This document shows, in pieces, positions 17,814-27,514 of a stretch of DNA of 64,000 bases. The stretch covers positions 82,487 to 146,486 of the forward strand of contig MGTD01000047.1 in the NCBI GenBank assembly GCA_001799285.1, given 5' to 3'. How positions within the stretch are numbered: the first letter of the stretch is position 1; each line of letters opens with the position of its first letter. The notes beneath the pieces were generated by a model. The model ran no database searches and had not been told where the DNA came from. It saw nothing but the letters and a program-made list of their open reading frames with translations. The stretch comes from Deltaproteobacteria bacterium RIFOXYD12_FULL_56_24 (GTDB lineage: Bacteria; Desulfobacterota; Desulfobulbia; Desulfobulbales; Desulfurivibrionaceae). Position numbers and translations under genes: made by a program.

Positions 17814-18740
17814 TTAATCCCGCCGGTCAACCAGATAATTGCTGCCCTCAAGTTTTTTCACACAATGCTTGAGCTGGGAAGCAACGGAAGAAACCTCGCC
17901 ATAATGGGTGTACCTGCCGCCACCGGTAGTCACCGCCGCGATGGACAGGCTCAATAGCCCGAAACGGGTCTCGCGGTCTTGACGATCGCGACCGACAAAC
18001 TCGCCAACAGCGATGTCTTCCGCACTCAAGAACATGTTCCGCACCAGTTCGAAATTGGCCAAAATCTTTTTACAGACCGACTCCACCATCTCTTCCCGAA
18101 CGATGAACACAAAATCATCCCCGCCAATATGCCCGACAAAACTGCCTTTCCCGGCAAGCTCCTCCACAACATTAACCATGACCCTGGCCACCATGAGGAT
18201 TACTTCATCGCCACGGGAGAAACCATACCGGTCATTATAGGGCTTGAAATTATCAATATCCACATAACAGACCGCATAGCCGTCCGATTCCCCAAGCACC
18301 CGCTGAATGGCGCGGATGATCGAGGTGTTGCCTGGAAGCCTGCTGAGGGGGTTGTTATCAAAGGCCCTAATCATGCGGGCTTCGGCCAGGTGGATTCTGG
18401 CAAGCAGAATCTCGGGGGCAAAAGGCTTGGTGAGGATATCATCCACGGGATAATTGTCCCAGTCCAGCTCAACCTGAAGCTGGTTCTCGTCCACGACCAG
18501 AAAAATGGGGATATTAGCCTTATGCAGACATGCCTTCACGGCCCGGATCAAGGCAACATCACCATTGTTGCCGGAAAAACCCTTTTCCGTCACCAGCAGA
18601 TCCGGGGGATCTTCCAGCACCTGGGCCAATGCCGCCTGCAAATTGCGGCAATGCTTCAACGTATACCCCTTGGCCTCAAGAAAAAACCGACATTCCGGCA
18701 TGAGCAAAGAGTCACTGCCGGCGATCAGGATTCGGGACAT
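17814..18740 (-). CDS. GGDEF-domain protein with degenerate receiver domain
   Basis: The 308-residue protein has an N-terminal receiver-like domain (residues 1-120) and a GGDEF domain (about 130-300). In the receiver the usual phospho-acceptor Asp position reads DLLVTEKGF, with Glu/Thr instead of Asp, while the conserved Lys (LTKPFAPE) is kept; it is therefore probably not phosphorylated, or constitutively active-like. The GGDEF signature is HIGGDDFVFI, a functional variant, preceded by YVDIDNFKPYND, so diguanylate cyclase activity is likely. No upstream RxxD inhibitory site was noticed. It is the last gene of a three-gene operon with the HDOD protein and a small GTG-started protein, which suggests a signalling unit making cyclic di-GMP. 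Confidence 0.88.
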   Translation of the reverse strand: MSRILIAGSDSLLMPECRFFLEAKGYTLKHCRNLQAALAQVLEDPPDLLVTEKGFSGNNGDVALIRAVKACLHKANIPIFLVVDENQLQVELDWDNYPVDDILTKPFAPEILLARIHLAEARMIRAFDNNPLSRLPGNTSIIRAIQRVLGESDGYAVCYVDIDNFKPYNDRYGFSRGDEVILMVARVMVNVVEELAGKGSFVGHIGGDDFVFIVREEMVESVCKKILANFELVRNMFLSAEDIAVGEFVGRDRQDRETRFGLLSLSIAAVTTGGGRYTHYGEVSSVASQLKHCVKKLEGSNYLVDRRD

Positions 18741-18783
18741 TTTCGCGGCATCTTAAAGAAGAATGAAACAACCGGTGAATTTA

Positions 18784-19653
18784 TCATGCAGCACTCTCCG
18801 GCTCGGTCTGAATATCAAGGCTGAAGCCTTTAACCTCCCAAAGCTTTTCCTCGATCTCCTGCAACAGCGGATCGATATCAATGGGGGCAAGATCCAGCAC
18901 TTTCCAGGCCTTGTTATTAAGCGGCGGCACCCAGATATCTCCGGCATGACCATAACCAAGACCCCGAATCATGATGTTGCCGAAATGGACAATGGCGCTG
19001 GCCATCTGTTCTTCCCTGGCAAGCTGCGGATCATGATGGCAGGCAATGGGCTCGACCAGCTTGTTGGGCAGGTTCCAGCTTTTAGCAAGCCAGCTTCCCA
19101 CCTCAGCATGATCAAGGCCCAGAATTTCCCGTTCCGCCTCAAGCCTGGAAATTTTTTTCTCCTGGGACAAATCGGTGATCATTTCGTACTCTCTGGGCAA
19201 CTCCATTTTTATGGCAACCTTGCCTATATCATGGATAAGCCCGGCGGTGCTGATCTCCTCAGGATCCTTAACTCCCAGATGCCTGGCCAGCACATTGCAG
19301 ACCACGGCACAACCCAGGGAATGCTCCCACAGTTCCACATCCTGTGCCTCCATGACCTCAAAGATGGAGGCACTGATGATGAGACTCTTGATAACATTAA
19401 ACCCCAACAAAATAATGGCGCTGTTCAGGGAACTGATCCGCTGCGGAAAACCATAAAACGCCGAATTCACCAACCTGAGCAGCTTGGTAGCCAAAATATG
19501 ATCCTTGCTGATCACCCGGCCCATCTGCTCCGTGGTCGTATCCGGATCCTCAGCCATCTTGCCCAGCTTGGCAACAATTCCGGGCAAGGTCGGCAGATTT
19601 TTTATCTCCCGCAACATCTTTTTAAACTGGGCACGTTTTTGTTCATCCATCAT
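18784..19653 (-). CDS. HDOD-domain signalling protein
   Basis: HDOD proteins are non-catalytic relatives of HD phosphohydrolases that act in bacterial signalling, motility and cell-cycle control. The 289-residue product begins with LREIKNLPTLPGIVAKL and has the HDOD core: VISKDHILATKLLRLVNSA, SLNSAIILLGFNVIKSL, then GLIHDIGKVAIKMELPREY, where an HD pair is retained, and ILGLDHAEVGSWLAKSW. The retained HD leaves some doubt about catalytic inertness. The ATG-ATG pair at 19653/19650 is preferred over the upstream GTG at 19674. Genes on both sides are on the same strand with short gaps. Confidence 0.88.
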   Translation of the reverse strand: MMDEQKRAQFKKMLREIKNLPTLPGIVAKLGKMAEDPDTTTEQMGRVISKDHILATKLLRLVNSAFYGFPQRISSLNSAIILLGFNVIKSLIISASIFEVMEAQDVELWEHSLGCAVVCNVLARHLGVKDPEEISTAGLIHDIGKVAIKMELPREYEMITDLSQEKKISRLEAEREILGLDHAEVGSWLAKSWNLPNKLVEPIACHHDPQLAREEQMASAIVHFGNIMIRGLGYGHAGDIWVPPLNNKAWKVLDLAPIDIDPLLQEIEEKLWEVKGFSLDIQTEPESAA

Positions 19654-19687
19654 AAGCCGCCATTTAAAAAACACTGACCTGTGTCGG

Positions 19688-20011
19688 TTATTTCGTAACG
19701 GCCCCTAAACCCCGCGAGGCCACCAGCTGTGCTTGAATCCGTTTCTTGAGATACATTAACGGGGCGATGTCTTCGACCCGCTGAAAGCGTAAATCGATCT
19801 CCCGCAGTTCCTCCTGCAGGGTTTTTTCCCCCTCGATAATTACGGGATGCCCTTCCACTGTCACGTCAACGACATCCATGCTGGTCAGGCGCTCGATCAG
19901 GCTCTGAGTCAACGTCGTACCGGCTCCGCAAAGCACCATCCCGTCGGAATTAAGAATTTCCTTGGCCAGGATCATTTCCGGAGCAGTCTGGGCTAACAGT
20001 ATTCTCTGCAC
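19688..20011 (-). CDS. Small protein upstream of HDOD gene, unknown function
   Basis: The product is 107 residues and starts at GTG with AGGAAC just upstream. It reads AKEILNSDGMVLCGAGTTLT near the N-terminus, a pattern like the small N-terminal domain that precedes HD-GYP domains in other proteins (L-x-DV-x-x-G-x-LL-x-GT-x-L). Here it is free-standing, followed by a charged helical tail (LQEELREIDLRFQRVED). It leads the HDOD-GGDEF operon and may be a detached regulatory or partner-binding domain; this is inference. Confidence 0.7.
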   Translation of the reverse strand: MQRILLAQTAPEMILAKEILNSDGMVLCGAGTTLTQSLIERLTSMDVVDVTVEGHPVIIEGEKTLQEELREIDLRFQRVEDIAPLMYLKKRIQAQLVASRGLGAVTK

Positions 20012-20252
20012 GTCTGTTCCTCATTAGCTTTTTTCTGGAAGCAGCCCGCCCACTGCCTCAAGCAGGGGAATCCATCGCGGGAGACATTGACAGATCGGGC
20101 AATCGGCATTAAATTATAACCCACTTTCAAGTATGGACATACCGTAAAATACGCCAAGTTCGCAGATGTTTCGCTGGGAACAGTAAAGTCCACTGTTTCC
20201 GGCGCTTTTTTTCACTTATCACCGTACTGGACTCAAGATGGAGGGACCAGAA

Positions 20253-20522
20253 ATGCCTGTTTATGAATACCAGTGTGAGGCCTGTCAGGATATTATTGAA
20301 GCGCAGCAGAGCCTTTCAGACAAACCACTGACCACCTGTCCCGCCTGCGCGGGCAGCCTCAAGAAGCTTATCTCCCGGAGTTCCTTTCAGCTGAAAGGCG
20401 GTGGCTGGTACGCCGATGGCTACAGCAACTCCGGCGGCGCGACCTCCTCCTGCCAGGCAGCGAGCCCGGACCCAGCCTCGGCCTGCCCGGCCAAGGCAGG
20501 CTGCGCCTGCAAGTGCGACTGA
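20253..20522 (+). CDS. FmdB-type zinc-ribbon protein
   Basis: The 89-residue protein starts MPVYEYQCEACQ, the hallmark of the FmdB/CxxC-CxxC regulatory family, with a second pair TTCPACAG about 20 residues later, then LKKLISRSSFQLKGGGWY, the conserved end of the domain. The tail is low-complexity, rich in Ser and Ala, and ends in CACKCD, two extra Cys pairs. The ATG at 20253 has GGAGG at ideal spacing; an in-frame ATG at 20238 lies upstream of that site and is unlikely. FmdB was described as a putative regulator of formamidase; the real role in this group is unknown. It converges on queA with one base between the stops. Confidence 0.88.
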   Translation: MPVYEYQCEACQDIIEAQQSLSDKPLTTCPACAGSLKKLISRSSFQLKGGGWYADGYSNSGGATSSCQAASPDPASACPAKAGCACKCD

Positions 20523-20523
20523 A

Positions 20524-21651
20524 CTAAGCAACCCTATCGCGAGGATGTCTGGCAATCAAGACCATGGCGTCCCCGTAACTGAAAAACCTGTATCCCTTTT
20601 CAACCGCCTCCCTGTACGTCGCCAGAATCCGTTCCCGTCCCGCCAGGGCGCTGACCAGAAAAAGCAAGGAAGACTGCGGCAGATGGAAATTGGTAATCAG
20701 GTTGTCCACCACCCTGAACTGGTAGCCCGGATAGATATACAGATCGCAGAATCCACTGCGGGCTGAGACCTGCCCGGTATCCTGGGCGGCAAACTCCAAA
20801 GCCCGCACCGAGGTGGTGCCCACCGCCCAGACCCTCCCCCCTGCTCCCCGCGTTTCGTTAACCAGAGCAGCAGTCTCTTCGGAGACCATGAGATATTCGG
20901 CGTGGATCGCATGCTCCCTTATATCCTCGACCCGCACCGGGGCAAAGGTTCCATAGCCGACATGCAGCGTAACCTGGGCTATCCGGACTCCGCACCCCTG
21001 AATTCTTGTCAAAAGCTCTGGGGTAAAATGAAGCCCGGCAGTAGGTGCGGCCACCGCACCGGGGTGTTCGGCATAAACCGTCTGATAGCGCTGCCGGTCT
21101 TCCTCTGTCTGTCCTTCTTCCCGATGGATATAGGGAGGCAGGGGCATCTGCCCGTGCTCATCAAGAAGCCGGGCCAGATCTCCCCGATACCGTAAGACAA
21201 CCCGCACCTTGCCGCCGGGGAGCAATTCCCGCACCGTGCCCACCAAGTTTTCCGAAAAAAGCAGCTTTCCTCCCGGCTGCGGCCGCTTGGCGCTTTTCAC
21301 CAGTCCGACCACCTCGGTCTGCTGCCAGCCAGCCATATCCCCGTTGCCTGGATCTGCCTGATGTACTGGGTACTCCAAAATCAGCAGCTCCACCTTGCCG
21401 CCGCTTTCCTTCCTGCCAAGCAAACGGGCCGGGAAAACCCGGGTGTTGTTGACCACCAGAAGATCCCCTGGCGCAAGATAATCGCAGATGTCGGCAAATT
21501 GTCGATCCATGGTCTCCATGGCAAGACAATCCACCACCAGCAGCCGCGAGGAATCACGCCTGGCCAGAGGATGCTGGGCGATATTTTCCTCGGGTAGCGC
21601 GAAATTGTAGGAGGCAAGAAAAAAATCAGCGTTGCTGGTCATGGATTCCAT
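20524..21651 (-). CDS. queA: tRNA preQ1(34) S-adenosylmethionine ribosyltransferase-isomerase QueA
   Basis: QueA transfers and isomerises the ribosyl part of SAM onto preQ1 in tRNA position 34, the penultimate step of queuosine synthesis. The 375-residue protein has the family order: YNFALPEENIAQHPLARRDSSRLL at the start, DLLVVNNTRVFPARL, YHR-like PPYIHREEG, then QTVYAEHPGAVAAPTAGLHF and the end block NLITNFHLPQSSLLFLVSAL. The frame has ATG at 21651 and 21642; the second has GGAA just upstream and is equally possible. tRNA-His, one of the queuosine-modified tRNAs (GTG anticodon), is in this window. Confidence 0.95.
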   Translation of the reverse strand: MESMTSNADFFLASYNFALPEENIAQHPLARRDSSRLLVVDCLAMETMDRQFADICDYLAPGDLLVVNNTRVFPARLLGRKESGGKVELLILEYPVHQADPGNGDMAGWQQTEVVGLVKSAKRPQPGGKLLFSENLVGTVRELLPGGKVRVVLRYRGDLARLLDEHGQMPLPPYIHREEGQTEEDRQRYQTVYAEHPGAVAAPTAGLHFTPELLTRIQGCGVRIAQVTLHVGYGTFAPVRVEDIREHAIHAEYLMVSEETAALVNETRGAGGRVWAVGTTSVRALEFAAQDTGQVSARSGFCDLYIYPGYQFRVVDNLITNFHLPQSSLLFLVSALAGRERILATYREAVEKGYRFFSYGDAMVLIARHPRDRVA

Positions 21652-21715
21652 TTACGTTTACAAAGCTGGGGAACGATAAGAAAAAAATCGAGAACCCGGC
21701 CTCTAAGATCTGGGG

Positions 21716-21916
21716 TCAGGGAAACAATCCGGTTCGCTGGGTGAGATAGCAGAGCAGCAACCCGACCCCCAGGGCAAAAAGTCCCGTACCCCGCAAGGCC
21801 CCGGCGGGCATCTGGCCAATGCGCGCCAGCCACCGCTGCATGGCCTCGGGAAAAAGGACATAGGGAATCGCTTCAAGAATAAAGGCCAGGCCAAGTGCGG
21901 TGACAAGGAGTTTCAT
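21716..21916 (-). CDS. DUF2065 family small membrane protein
   Basis: The 66-residue protein has two hydrophobic segments: LLVTALGLAFILEAIPYVLF and, near the C-terminus, GTGLFALGVGLLLCYL, joined by the family motif FPEAMQRWLARIGQMP with a RGTG turn. This is the DUF2065 pattern, found beside hflC or purA in many proteobacteria, function unknown. Here it is upstream of queA on the same strand with a 64-base gap. Confidence 0.85.
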   Translation of the reverse strand: MKLLVTALGLAFILEAIPYVLFPEAMQRWLARIGQMPAGALRGTGLFALGVGLLLCYLTQRTGLFP

Positions 21917-22188
21917 GGCCGCATCCTACCAGCTGGCCGCACGCATTTCAAGACCGGAACCAGCATCGGATTGCGGGAACCAATGGGTCCCAGGAGCGGT
22001 TTAAATTGTTTGCCAAAGGCTTTTTGTTAGGCGAAAAAAAAACAGAGGTGTTCCCTTCTCACGTCGAAGCAAATTCCCACAAACCGAGTTTCAGGCGCTG
22101 ACATGCGGTGCGGCCTGGGCCTGCATAATGTATCCGGGGGGAGCTACCTCCCCGACAAAAGATGGATGCAGGAAGAAAAGCAACCGTG

Positions 22189-22194
22189 TATAAT
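22189..22194 (+). promoter_or_regulatory. TATAAT directly upstream of ispG
   Basis: A perfect -10 hexamer ends only eight bases before the ispG ATG and no Shine-Dalgarno sequence lies between them, which would give an mRNA with almost no leader. No good -35 is seen 16-18 bases further up. Confidence 0.35.
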
Positions 22195-22202
22195 CCCGCA
22201 CC

Positions 22203-23282
22203 ATGATAACCCGTAAAAAAACCCGACAAATCAAGGTGGGCAACGTAGCGGTGGGCGGGGATGCCCCTATCGCCGTGCAGTCCATGACCAACACCGACAC
22301 CAGGGACTTGGCGGCCACCGTGGCCCAGATCCACCGGCTCACCGAGGCGGGCTGCGAGATCATCCGTGTGGCGGTTCTGGACCTGGAGGCGGCTGCGGCC
22401 ATCACCGAGATCCGGGAGCAGATCAGCATCCCCCTTATCGCTGATATTCATTTTGACTCCCGGTTAGCCGTGGCCAGCATGGAACATGGCGCCCAAGGCA
22501 TCCGGATCAATCCCGGCAACCTCGGCGGCCCGGACAAACTGGCCAGGGTGGTGGCGGCAGCCAAACAGCATGGGGTGCCCATCCGGGTCGGGGTTAACTC
22601 CGGCTCGGTGGAAAAGGATATCCTGGCGAAGCACGGCCACCCCACCCCGGCAGCCCTGGCGGAAAGCGCCCTGCGCAACGTGCGGCTGCTGGAGGCGCTT
22701 GATTTTGACCAGATCAAGATCTCCCTTAAGTCCTCGGACGCCCTCACCACCCTGGAGGCGTACCGGCTTTTGTCCGGCCAATGCGATTACCCCCTGCATC
22801 TCGGGGTCACCGAGGCGGGCGGCCTTATTGCCGGCACGGTCAAATCCAGCGTGGCCTTGGGAATTTTGCTCTACGAAGGTATCGGCGACACCTTCCGCAT
22901 TTCGCTCACCCGCGATCCGGTGGAGGAGATTCGGGTCGGCTACGAACTGCTGCGAAGCCTGCACATCCGCGAACGCGGACCGGAGCTGATCTCCTGCCCC
23001 ACCTGCGGGCGCTGCCAGATGAACCTCTTCTCCCTGGCCGAGCAGGTGGAACGCCATATCCAGAACATCGAAACCCCCCTGAAAATCGCGGTCATGGGCT
23101 GCGTGGTCAATGGTCCGGGCGAGGCGAAAGAAGCTGATATCGGAATGGCGGGCGGCCACGGGGTGGGGATTATTTTCAAGAAGGGCCAGCTGTACAAGAA
23201 GGTGGCCGAGGACAAGCTCCTGGCCGTTTTCCTGGCCGAGATCGACACCATGATCGAAGAAGCGCGCCAGAACGGCGCATAA
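22203..23282 (+). CDS. ispG: 4-hydroxy-3-methylbut-2-en-1-yl diphosphate synthase IspG
   Basis: IspG (GcpE) reduces methylerythritol cyclodiphosphate to HMBPP in the non-mevalonate isoprenoid pathway, using a [4Fe-4S] cluster. The 359-residue product starts near the family signature KVGNVAVGGDAPIAVQSMTN, keeps PLIADIHFDSRLA in the TIM barrel, and has the cluster ligands SCPTCGRC and GCVVNGPGEAKEADIG in the C-terminal domain. Length is that of the short bacterial form. The ATG is preceded by no ribosome binding site but by a -10-like box eight bases upstream; translation from a near-leaderless mRNA is possible. A family A palindrome follows the stop. Confidence 0.96.
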   Translation: MITRKKTRQIKVGNVAVGGDAPIAVQSMTNTDTRDLAATVAQIHRLTEAGCEIIRVAVLDLEAAAAITEIREQISIPLIADIHFDSRLAVASMEHGAQGIRINPGNLGGPDKLARVVAAAKQHGVPIRVGVNSGSVEKDILAKHGHPTPAALAESALRNVRLLEALDFDQIKISLKSSDALTTLEAYRLLSGQCDYPLHLGVTEAGGLIAGTVKSSVALGILLYEGIGDTFRISLTRDPVEEIRVGYELLRSLHIRERGPELISCPTCGRCQMNLFSLAEQVERHIQNIETPLKIAVMGCVVNGPGEAKEADIGMAGGHGVGIIFKKGQLYKKVAEDKLLAVFLAEIDTMIEEARQNGA

Positions 23283-23285
23283 TTT

Positions 23286-23417
23286 GTAAATGTCCAGCTG
23301 CACCGCATCTGCTTTGTCATCGGCCTGCTCATGTGCAACAGCACACTTCGCAGGCCTCTTTGTCGGCACTTCTGCCGACAATTGACACGCGCATCTGCGG
23401 CACTGCTGAACATTTAC
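23286..23417. repeat. Dispersed palindromic repeat family A, variant copy
   Basis: Outer arms are GTAAATGTCCAGCTGC at 23286 and its imperfect complement ending CATTTAC at 23417. Read on the minus strand the left half continues GTTCAGCAGTGCCGCAGAT, the same segment found in the copies at 28089 and 52387. The centre contains a smaller inverted repeat (TGTGC and GCACA around AACA). It fills most of the ispG-proS spacer. Confidence 0.7.
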
Positions 23418-23494
23418 ATCTCAAAAATTGAGTCATATTTTTTCGTTCCCAATGAACGAATCACCATAATCCATTACTGCTTACCAGGTGCCCC

Positions 23495-25219
23495 ATGCGT
23501 TTTTCCCAACTGCTCATCCCCACCCTGAAAGAAACCCCCTCTGAAGCCGAGGTGGTCAGCCACCAGCTGCTGCTCCGCGCCGGATTCATCCGCAAACTCT
23601 CCTCCGGTATTTACTCTTACCTGCCCCTGGGCCTTGCCTCCATCCGCAAGGTCGAGCGCATCGTCCGCGAGGAGATGAACCGGGCCGGGGCTCAGGAGCT
23701 GCTCCTGCCCATGGTCCAGCCGGGGGATCTCTGGCAGGAATCGGGCCGCTGGGAAAAGTATGGCCCGGAATTGCTGCGCTTTACCGACCGGCACGGCCGG
23801 GAAAGCTGCCTCGGACCGACGCACGAAGAGGTGATCACCGACCTGATCCGCTTTAATGTCCACTCCTACAAGGAACTCCCCCTGAATCTCTACCAGATCC
23901 AGACCAAGTTTAGGGATGAGATCCGGCCCCGCTTCGGCCTGATGCGCGGCCGCGAATTCATCATGAAGGACGGTTACAGCTTTGACGCCACCGAGGACGG
24001 GGCCGACGCGACCTACAAAAAAATGCACGAGGCCTACCACCGGATCTTCAGCCGCTGCGGCCTGGCCTTCCGGGCGGTGGAAGCGGACACCGGCACCATC
24101 GGCGGCAGCTTTTCCCATGAGTTCATGGTCCTGGCCGACACCGGCGAAGATACCATCGTGATCTGCAAGGGGTGCGAATACGCGGCCAACATGGAAAAGG
24201 CCCGCTGTCAGACCCCGGACATTCCGGTCGCGCCCCCCCTGCTCACCCTTACCAGGATCGAAACCCCGGGCAAAAAAAAGGTGGCGGCAGTCACGGAATT
24301 TTTAGGCATTTCTGCCAGGGAGCTGGTCAAGACTCTGGTCTACATGGCCGAGGACAAGCCGGTGGCGGTGCTGCTCCGCGGCGACCACGAGGTGCAGACG
24401 GTCAAGCTGGCCAATGCCCTGGGGGTGAACACCGACAATCTGCGGCTGGCCGAAGACAAAGAGATCTTCGACGCCACCGGCGTGCCCAGCGGCTACCTCG
24501 GCCCCATCGGCCTGACCATCCCGCTGCTGGCGGACAGTGAACTCCCCCGGATGCACAACTTCGCCATCGGGGCCAACGAGAAGAATTTCCATCTGCTCAA
24601 TGCCAATCTCAACCGCGACTTCACAGTGCCGACCATCGCCGACCTGCGCCAGGTCACCAGCGAGGATAAGTGCCCGGCCTGCGGCGGGAGCCTGGATCTG
24701 ACCCGCGGCATCGAGGTGGGCCACATCTTCAAGCTGGGGACCAAATACAGCGAGGCGCTCAAGGCAACATTTTTGGACAACCAGGGTGCGGAACAACCAT
24801 TCATCATGGGCTGCTACGGCATCGGGGTCAGCCGGACCGTGGCCGCGGCCATCGAGCAGAACCACGACAAGGACGGGATTATTTTCCCCCTGCCCATCGC
24901 GCCATTTCAAGTCATCCTCCTGAATCTCTCCCCCAAGGACGAGGCGATCACCGGGGCGGCCAGCGAGTTGTATGGCCAGTTGGGCAAGGCCGGGATTGAG
25001 GTACTCCTGGATGATCGGGACGAGCGGCCGGGCAGCAAGTTCAAGGACGCCGACCTCCTGGGCATCCCCTACCGGGTCATGGTCGGCAAGGGCTTTACTG
25101 AAAAGGGCGAGGTGGAGATCCGCGACCGGGCCACCGGCACCACCCTGTCCCTACCCCTGGCCGAAGCCGGAGCAAAGCTGGTCGAGCTGGTCCGCAACGC
25201 CCTGGCCACGCCTCAGTGA
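23495..25219 (+). CDS. proS: Prolyl-tRNA synthetase (bacterial type with editing domain)
   Basis: ProS charges tRNA-Pro. The 574-residue protein is the long bacterial form: class II catalytic core with motif 1 around [20 protein letters not shown], motif 2 [20 protein letters not shown], an inserted editing domain at about residues 220-400 ([18 protein letters not shown] onward) that hydrolyses Ala-tRNA-Pro, then motif 3 [16 protein letters not shown] and a C-terminal anticodon-binding domain ([20 protein letters not shown]). Its stop overlaps the GTG proposed as start of relA, so the two are probably co-transcribed and coupled. Confidence 0.97.
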   Translation: MRFSQLLIPTLKETPSEAEVVSHQLLLRAGFIRKLSSGIYSYLPLGLASIRKVERIVREEMNRAGAQELLLPMVQPGDLWQESGRWEKYGPELLRFTDRHGRESCLGPTHEEVITDLIRFNVHSYKELPLNLYQIQTKFRDEIRPRFGLMRGREFIMKDGYSFDATEDGADATYKKMHEAYHRIFSRCGLAFRAVEADTGTIGGSFSHEFMVLADTGEDTIVICKGCEYAANMEKARCQTPDIPVAPPLLTLTRIETPGKKKVAAVTEFLGISARELVKTLVYMAEDKPVAVLLRGDHEVQTVKLANALGVNTDNLRLAEDKEIFDATGVPSGYLGPIGLTIPLLADSELPRMHNFAIGANEKNFHLLNANLNRDFTVPTIADLRQVTSEDKCPACGGSLDLTRGIEVGHIFKLGTKYSEALKATFLDNQGAEQPFIMGCYGIGVSRTVAAAIEQNHDKDGIIFPLPIAPFQVILLNLSPKDEAITGAASELYGQLGKAGIEVLLDDRDERPGSKFKDADLLGIPYRVMVGKGFTEKGEVEIRDRATGTTLSLPLAEAGAKLVELVRNALATPQ

Positions 25220-27411
25220 CCGGGCCGGAACAAAATATAGCCGCCGCCGGCCGCATGGTTACCATCGAGTCGATAATCGAGCGGGCCAAGGGCTATATGC
25301 CCGACGAAGATCTTACCATGCTCACCAAGGCCTATGCCTTTGCCGAGGAATTTTACTCGGGCAAACATCGGCTTTCCGGCCTCCCTTATCTGTCCCACGC
25401 CCTGATGGTCACCGACATCCTGGCGACCATGCGCCTGGACGTCCCCACCCTCTGCGCGGGTCTCTTGCACGGGGTACTCAAGAAAGCCGCCGACCTCAAG
25501 GAGACGGAAAAAACCCTCCGCGAGGCCTTTGGCGACGATGTCACCAACATCGTCAAGGGCGCCACCAAGATCACCGAGGTCCAGTTCAACAGCCACCTCG
25601 CCTACCAGGCGGAAAATATCCGCAAGCTGCTCCTGGCCATGTCTTCCGATATCCGGGTTCTGCTGGTCAAGCTGGCCGACCGACTGCACGACATGCAGTC
25701 TTTGCAGCATGTGGCGCGCGAACAGCAACTGGAATTTGCCCAGGATACCATGGACCTCTATGCCCCCCTGGCCAGCCGTTTGGGGATAGACTGGCTCAAG
25801 CGCGAACTGGAAGACCTTTCCTTCTCCTATCTCCACCCTGAGGAATACCAGAATCTCGCCGCCAAAATCCACACCTCCCTCGCGGACAGAGAAGCTTATG
25901 TGGAGGAGGTCAAGGCGCTGCTCAACCAGAAACTGAACGAACATGGCCTGAAGCACTTCCAGGTGTTGGGACGCCCCAAGCATATCTACAGCATCCACCG
26001 AAAATTGGTGGCCCAGAATATCCCCTTTGAGAAGGTCTACGACAAGGTCGCCTTCCGGATCATCGTCTCTTCGGTCAAGGAATGCTACGAGGCTTTAGGC
26101 ATCATCCATTCGCTGTGGCAGCCGGTGGACGGGCGTTTCAAGGATTTCATCAGCACCCCGAAAGGTAATATGTATCAATCGCTGCATACCTCGGTAGTCG
26201 GTCTGCTCGGGGAGTTTATGGAGGTCCAGATCCGCACCGAGGAGATGGACCAGATCGCCAAGGAAGGCATTGCCGCGCACTGGGCTTACAAGGAAGGCAA
26301 GGCCATCACCACCAAGGACGCCAGGCTTTTCAAGTGGCTCAAGCAGCTGGTGCACACCCTTCAGGAGTTGGAAGACCCCAAGGAATTTCTGGATGCGGTC
26401 AAGGGGGAGCTCTACGCAGAGGAAATTTTCGTTCTTACTCCCACCGGCGAGGTAAAGGAGTTTCCCAAGGGCAGCACCCCCATTGACTTTGCCTACAGCA
26501 TCCACACCGAGGTGGGCAATCACTGCACCGGCGCCAAGATCAACGGACTCATTGCCCAGCTCAAAACCAAGCTTAAAAACGGCGATCTGGTGGAGATTAT
26601 CACCTCTCCCAAACAAAAGCCGAACCGCTCCTGGCTCAGCCTGGTCAAAACCGCGCGGGCCAAGAGCCGGATCCGCCAGTGGCTCAACCAGGAAGAACGG
26701 GAAAAGGCCTTGCAGGTCGGCAGGGAAATCTGTGAACGCGAGCTGAAACGAAACAACCTCAGCCTGAAAAAGCTGATCAAAACCGGCCATCTCAAGGAAC
26801 TCCTCAAGACCATAGCCTGCAACTCCCTTGACGACCTCATGCGGAGAGTCGGCTCGGGCAAAATGATGGTGCAAGCCATTATAAAAGAGTTGCAGCCCCC
26901 GGAAATCAGGGACCTCCTGCCGGAGACTGCTGTTCCGGAAACAGTCCCGCTCAAGGCGGGGAAAAAGCCGGACCGGGACAATATCATCCTGGTGAGCGGC
27001 GCGGATAATGTCCTCACCAAGATCAGCCATTGCTGCATGCCGGTGCCGGGAGACGAGATAGCAGGCTTCATCACCTCGGGCCGGGGCATTTCCGTGCACA
27101 AGGCATCCTGCCCCAACCTCAAGGCCGCTGACCCGCAGCGTCTTATCTCCGTCAGCTGGGCGGAAAACATCAAAGCCAACCACCGAGCCCAGATTCAGGT
27201 TGTCGCCCGGGACCAGAAAGGATTGCTGGCCACACTCAGCAACGCGATCAGCCATGACGACGCCAACATCCTTGGCCTTGAGGCCACCACCTCAAGCGGC
27301 GGGATCGCCAGGATCTCTATAATTGTTGAGATAAACAGCAGGGAACATCTTTTGCGCCTGCTGCAGCATGTGCAGCAGCTTGACGGCGTTCTGGAGGCCA
27401 AGAGAACCTGA
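25216..27411 (+). CDS. relA: RelA/SpoT (p)ppGpp enzyme with degenerate hydrolase site
   Basis: Long RSH protein of 731 residues with all domains: HD region (about 30-200), synthetase (about 250-370), TGS ([20 protein letters not shown]), helical region, zinc-finger ([15 protein letters not shown]) and ACT at the end. The hydrolase site is damaged: the usual LLHDVVEDT reads LLHGVLKKA at about 83-91, so the metal-binding Asp is Gly and the catalytic Glu-Asp pair is Lys-Lys, although KLADRLHDM is kept. The synthetase looks intact ([34 protein letters not shown]). It is therefore predicted to make but not hydrolyse ppGpp. The GTG at 25216 overlaps the proS stop; ATG at 25255 (MVTIESII) is an alternative closer to homologues. 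Confidence 0.93.
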   Translation: MTGPEQNIAAAGRMVTIESIIERAKGYMPDEDLTMLTKAYAFAEEFYSGKHRLSGLPYLSHALMVTDILATMRLDVPTLCAGLLHGVLKKAADLKETEKTLREAFGDDVTNIVKGATKITEVQFNSHLAYQAENIRKLLLAMSSDIRVLLVKLADRLHDMQSLQHVAREQQLEFAQDTMDLYAPLASRLGIDWLKRELEDLSFSYLHPEEYQNLAAKIHTSLADREAYVEEVKALLNQKLNEHGLKHFQVLGRPKHIYSIHRKLVAQNIPFEKVYDKVAFRIIVSSVKECYEALGIIHSLWQPVDGRFKDFISTPKGNMYQSLHTSVVGLLGEFMEVQIRTEEMDQIAKEGIAAHWAYKEGKAITTKDARLFKWLKQLVHTLQELEDPKEFLDAVKGELYAEEIFVLTPTGEVKEFPKGSTPIDFAYSIHTEVGNHCTGAKINGLIAQLKTKLKNGDLVEIITSPKQKPNRSWLSLVKTARAKSRIRQWLNQEEREKALQVGREICERELKRNNLSLKKLIKTGHLKELLKTIACNSLDDLMRRVGSGKMMVQAIIKELQPPEIRDLLPETAVPETVPLKAGKKPDRDNIILVSGADNVLTKISHCCMPVPGDEIAGFITSGRGISVHKASCPNLKAADPQRLISVSWAENIKANHRAQIQVVARDQKGLLATLSNAISHDDANILGLEATTSSGGIARISIIVEINSREHLLRLLQHVQQLDGVLEAKRT

Positions 27412-27453
27412 ATCGGCGAGGAAAGCGACCGCAGGGTGCTTTTTAAAAGTTCC

Positions 27454-27482
27454 GAGTGCTGAGTTCCAAGTACTCAGCACTC
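27454..27482. terminator. Perfect 11-bp hairpin after relA
   Basis: GAGTGCTGAGT at 27454-27464 pairs perfectly with ACTCAGCACTC at 27472-27482 around a seven-base loop. There is no strong T run after it, so it may be a weak terminator or an mRNA end stabiliser for proS-relA. Confidence 0.5.
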
Positions 27483-27490
27483 AGCTTTAT

Positions 27491-27510
27491 GCCCTGTGAC
27501 CGCTTACAAA
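27491..27510 (+). repeat. Fragment of palindromic repeat family A (45563-type)
   Basis: GCCCTGTGACCGCTTACAAA closely matches the right end and flank of the family A copy at 45563-45668. The rest of the element is absent. Confidence 0.4.
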
Positions 27511-27514
27511 TAAA

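Noticed and set aside
17814..17957. Continuation of the broken HTH-like gene into the GGDEF gene
   Set aside because: Past FVNHTYAG the frame loses family resemblance and is antisense to the conserved end of the GGDEF gene.
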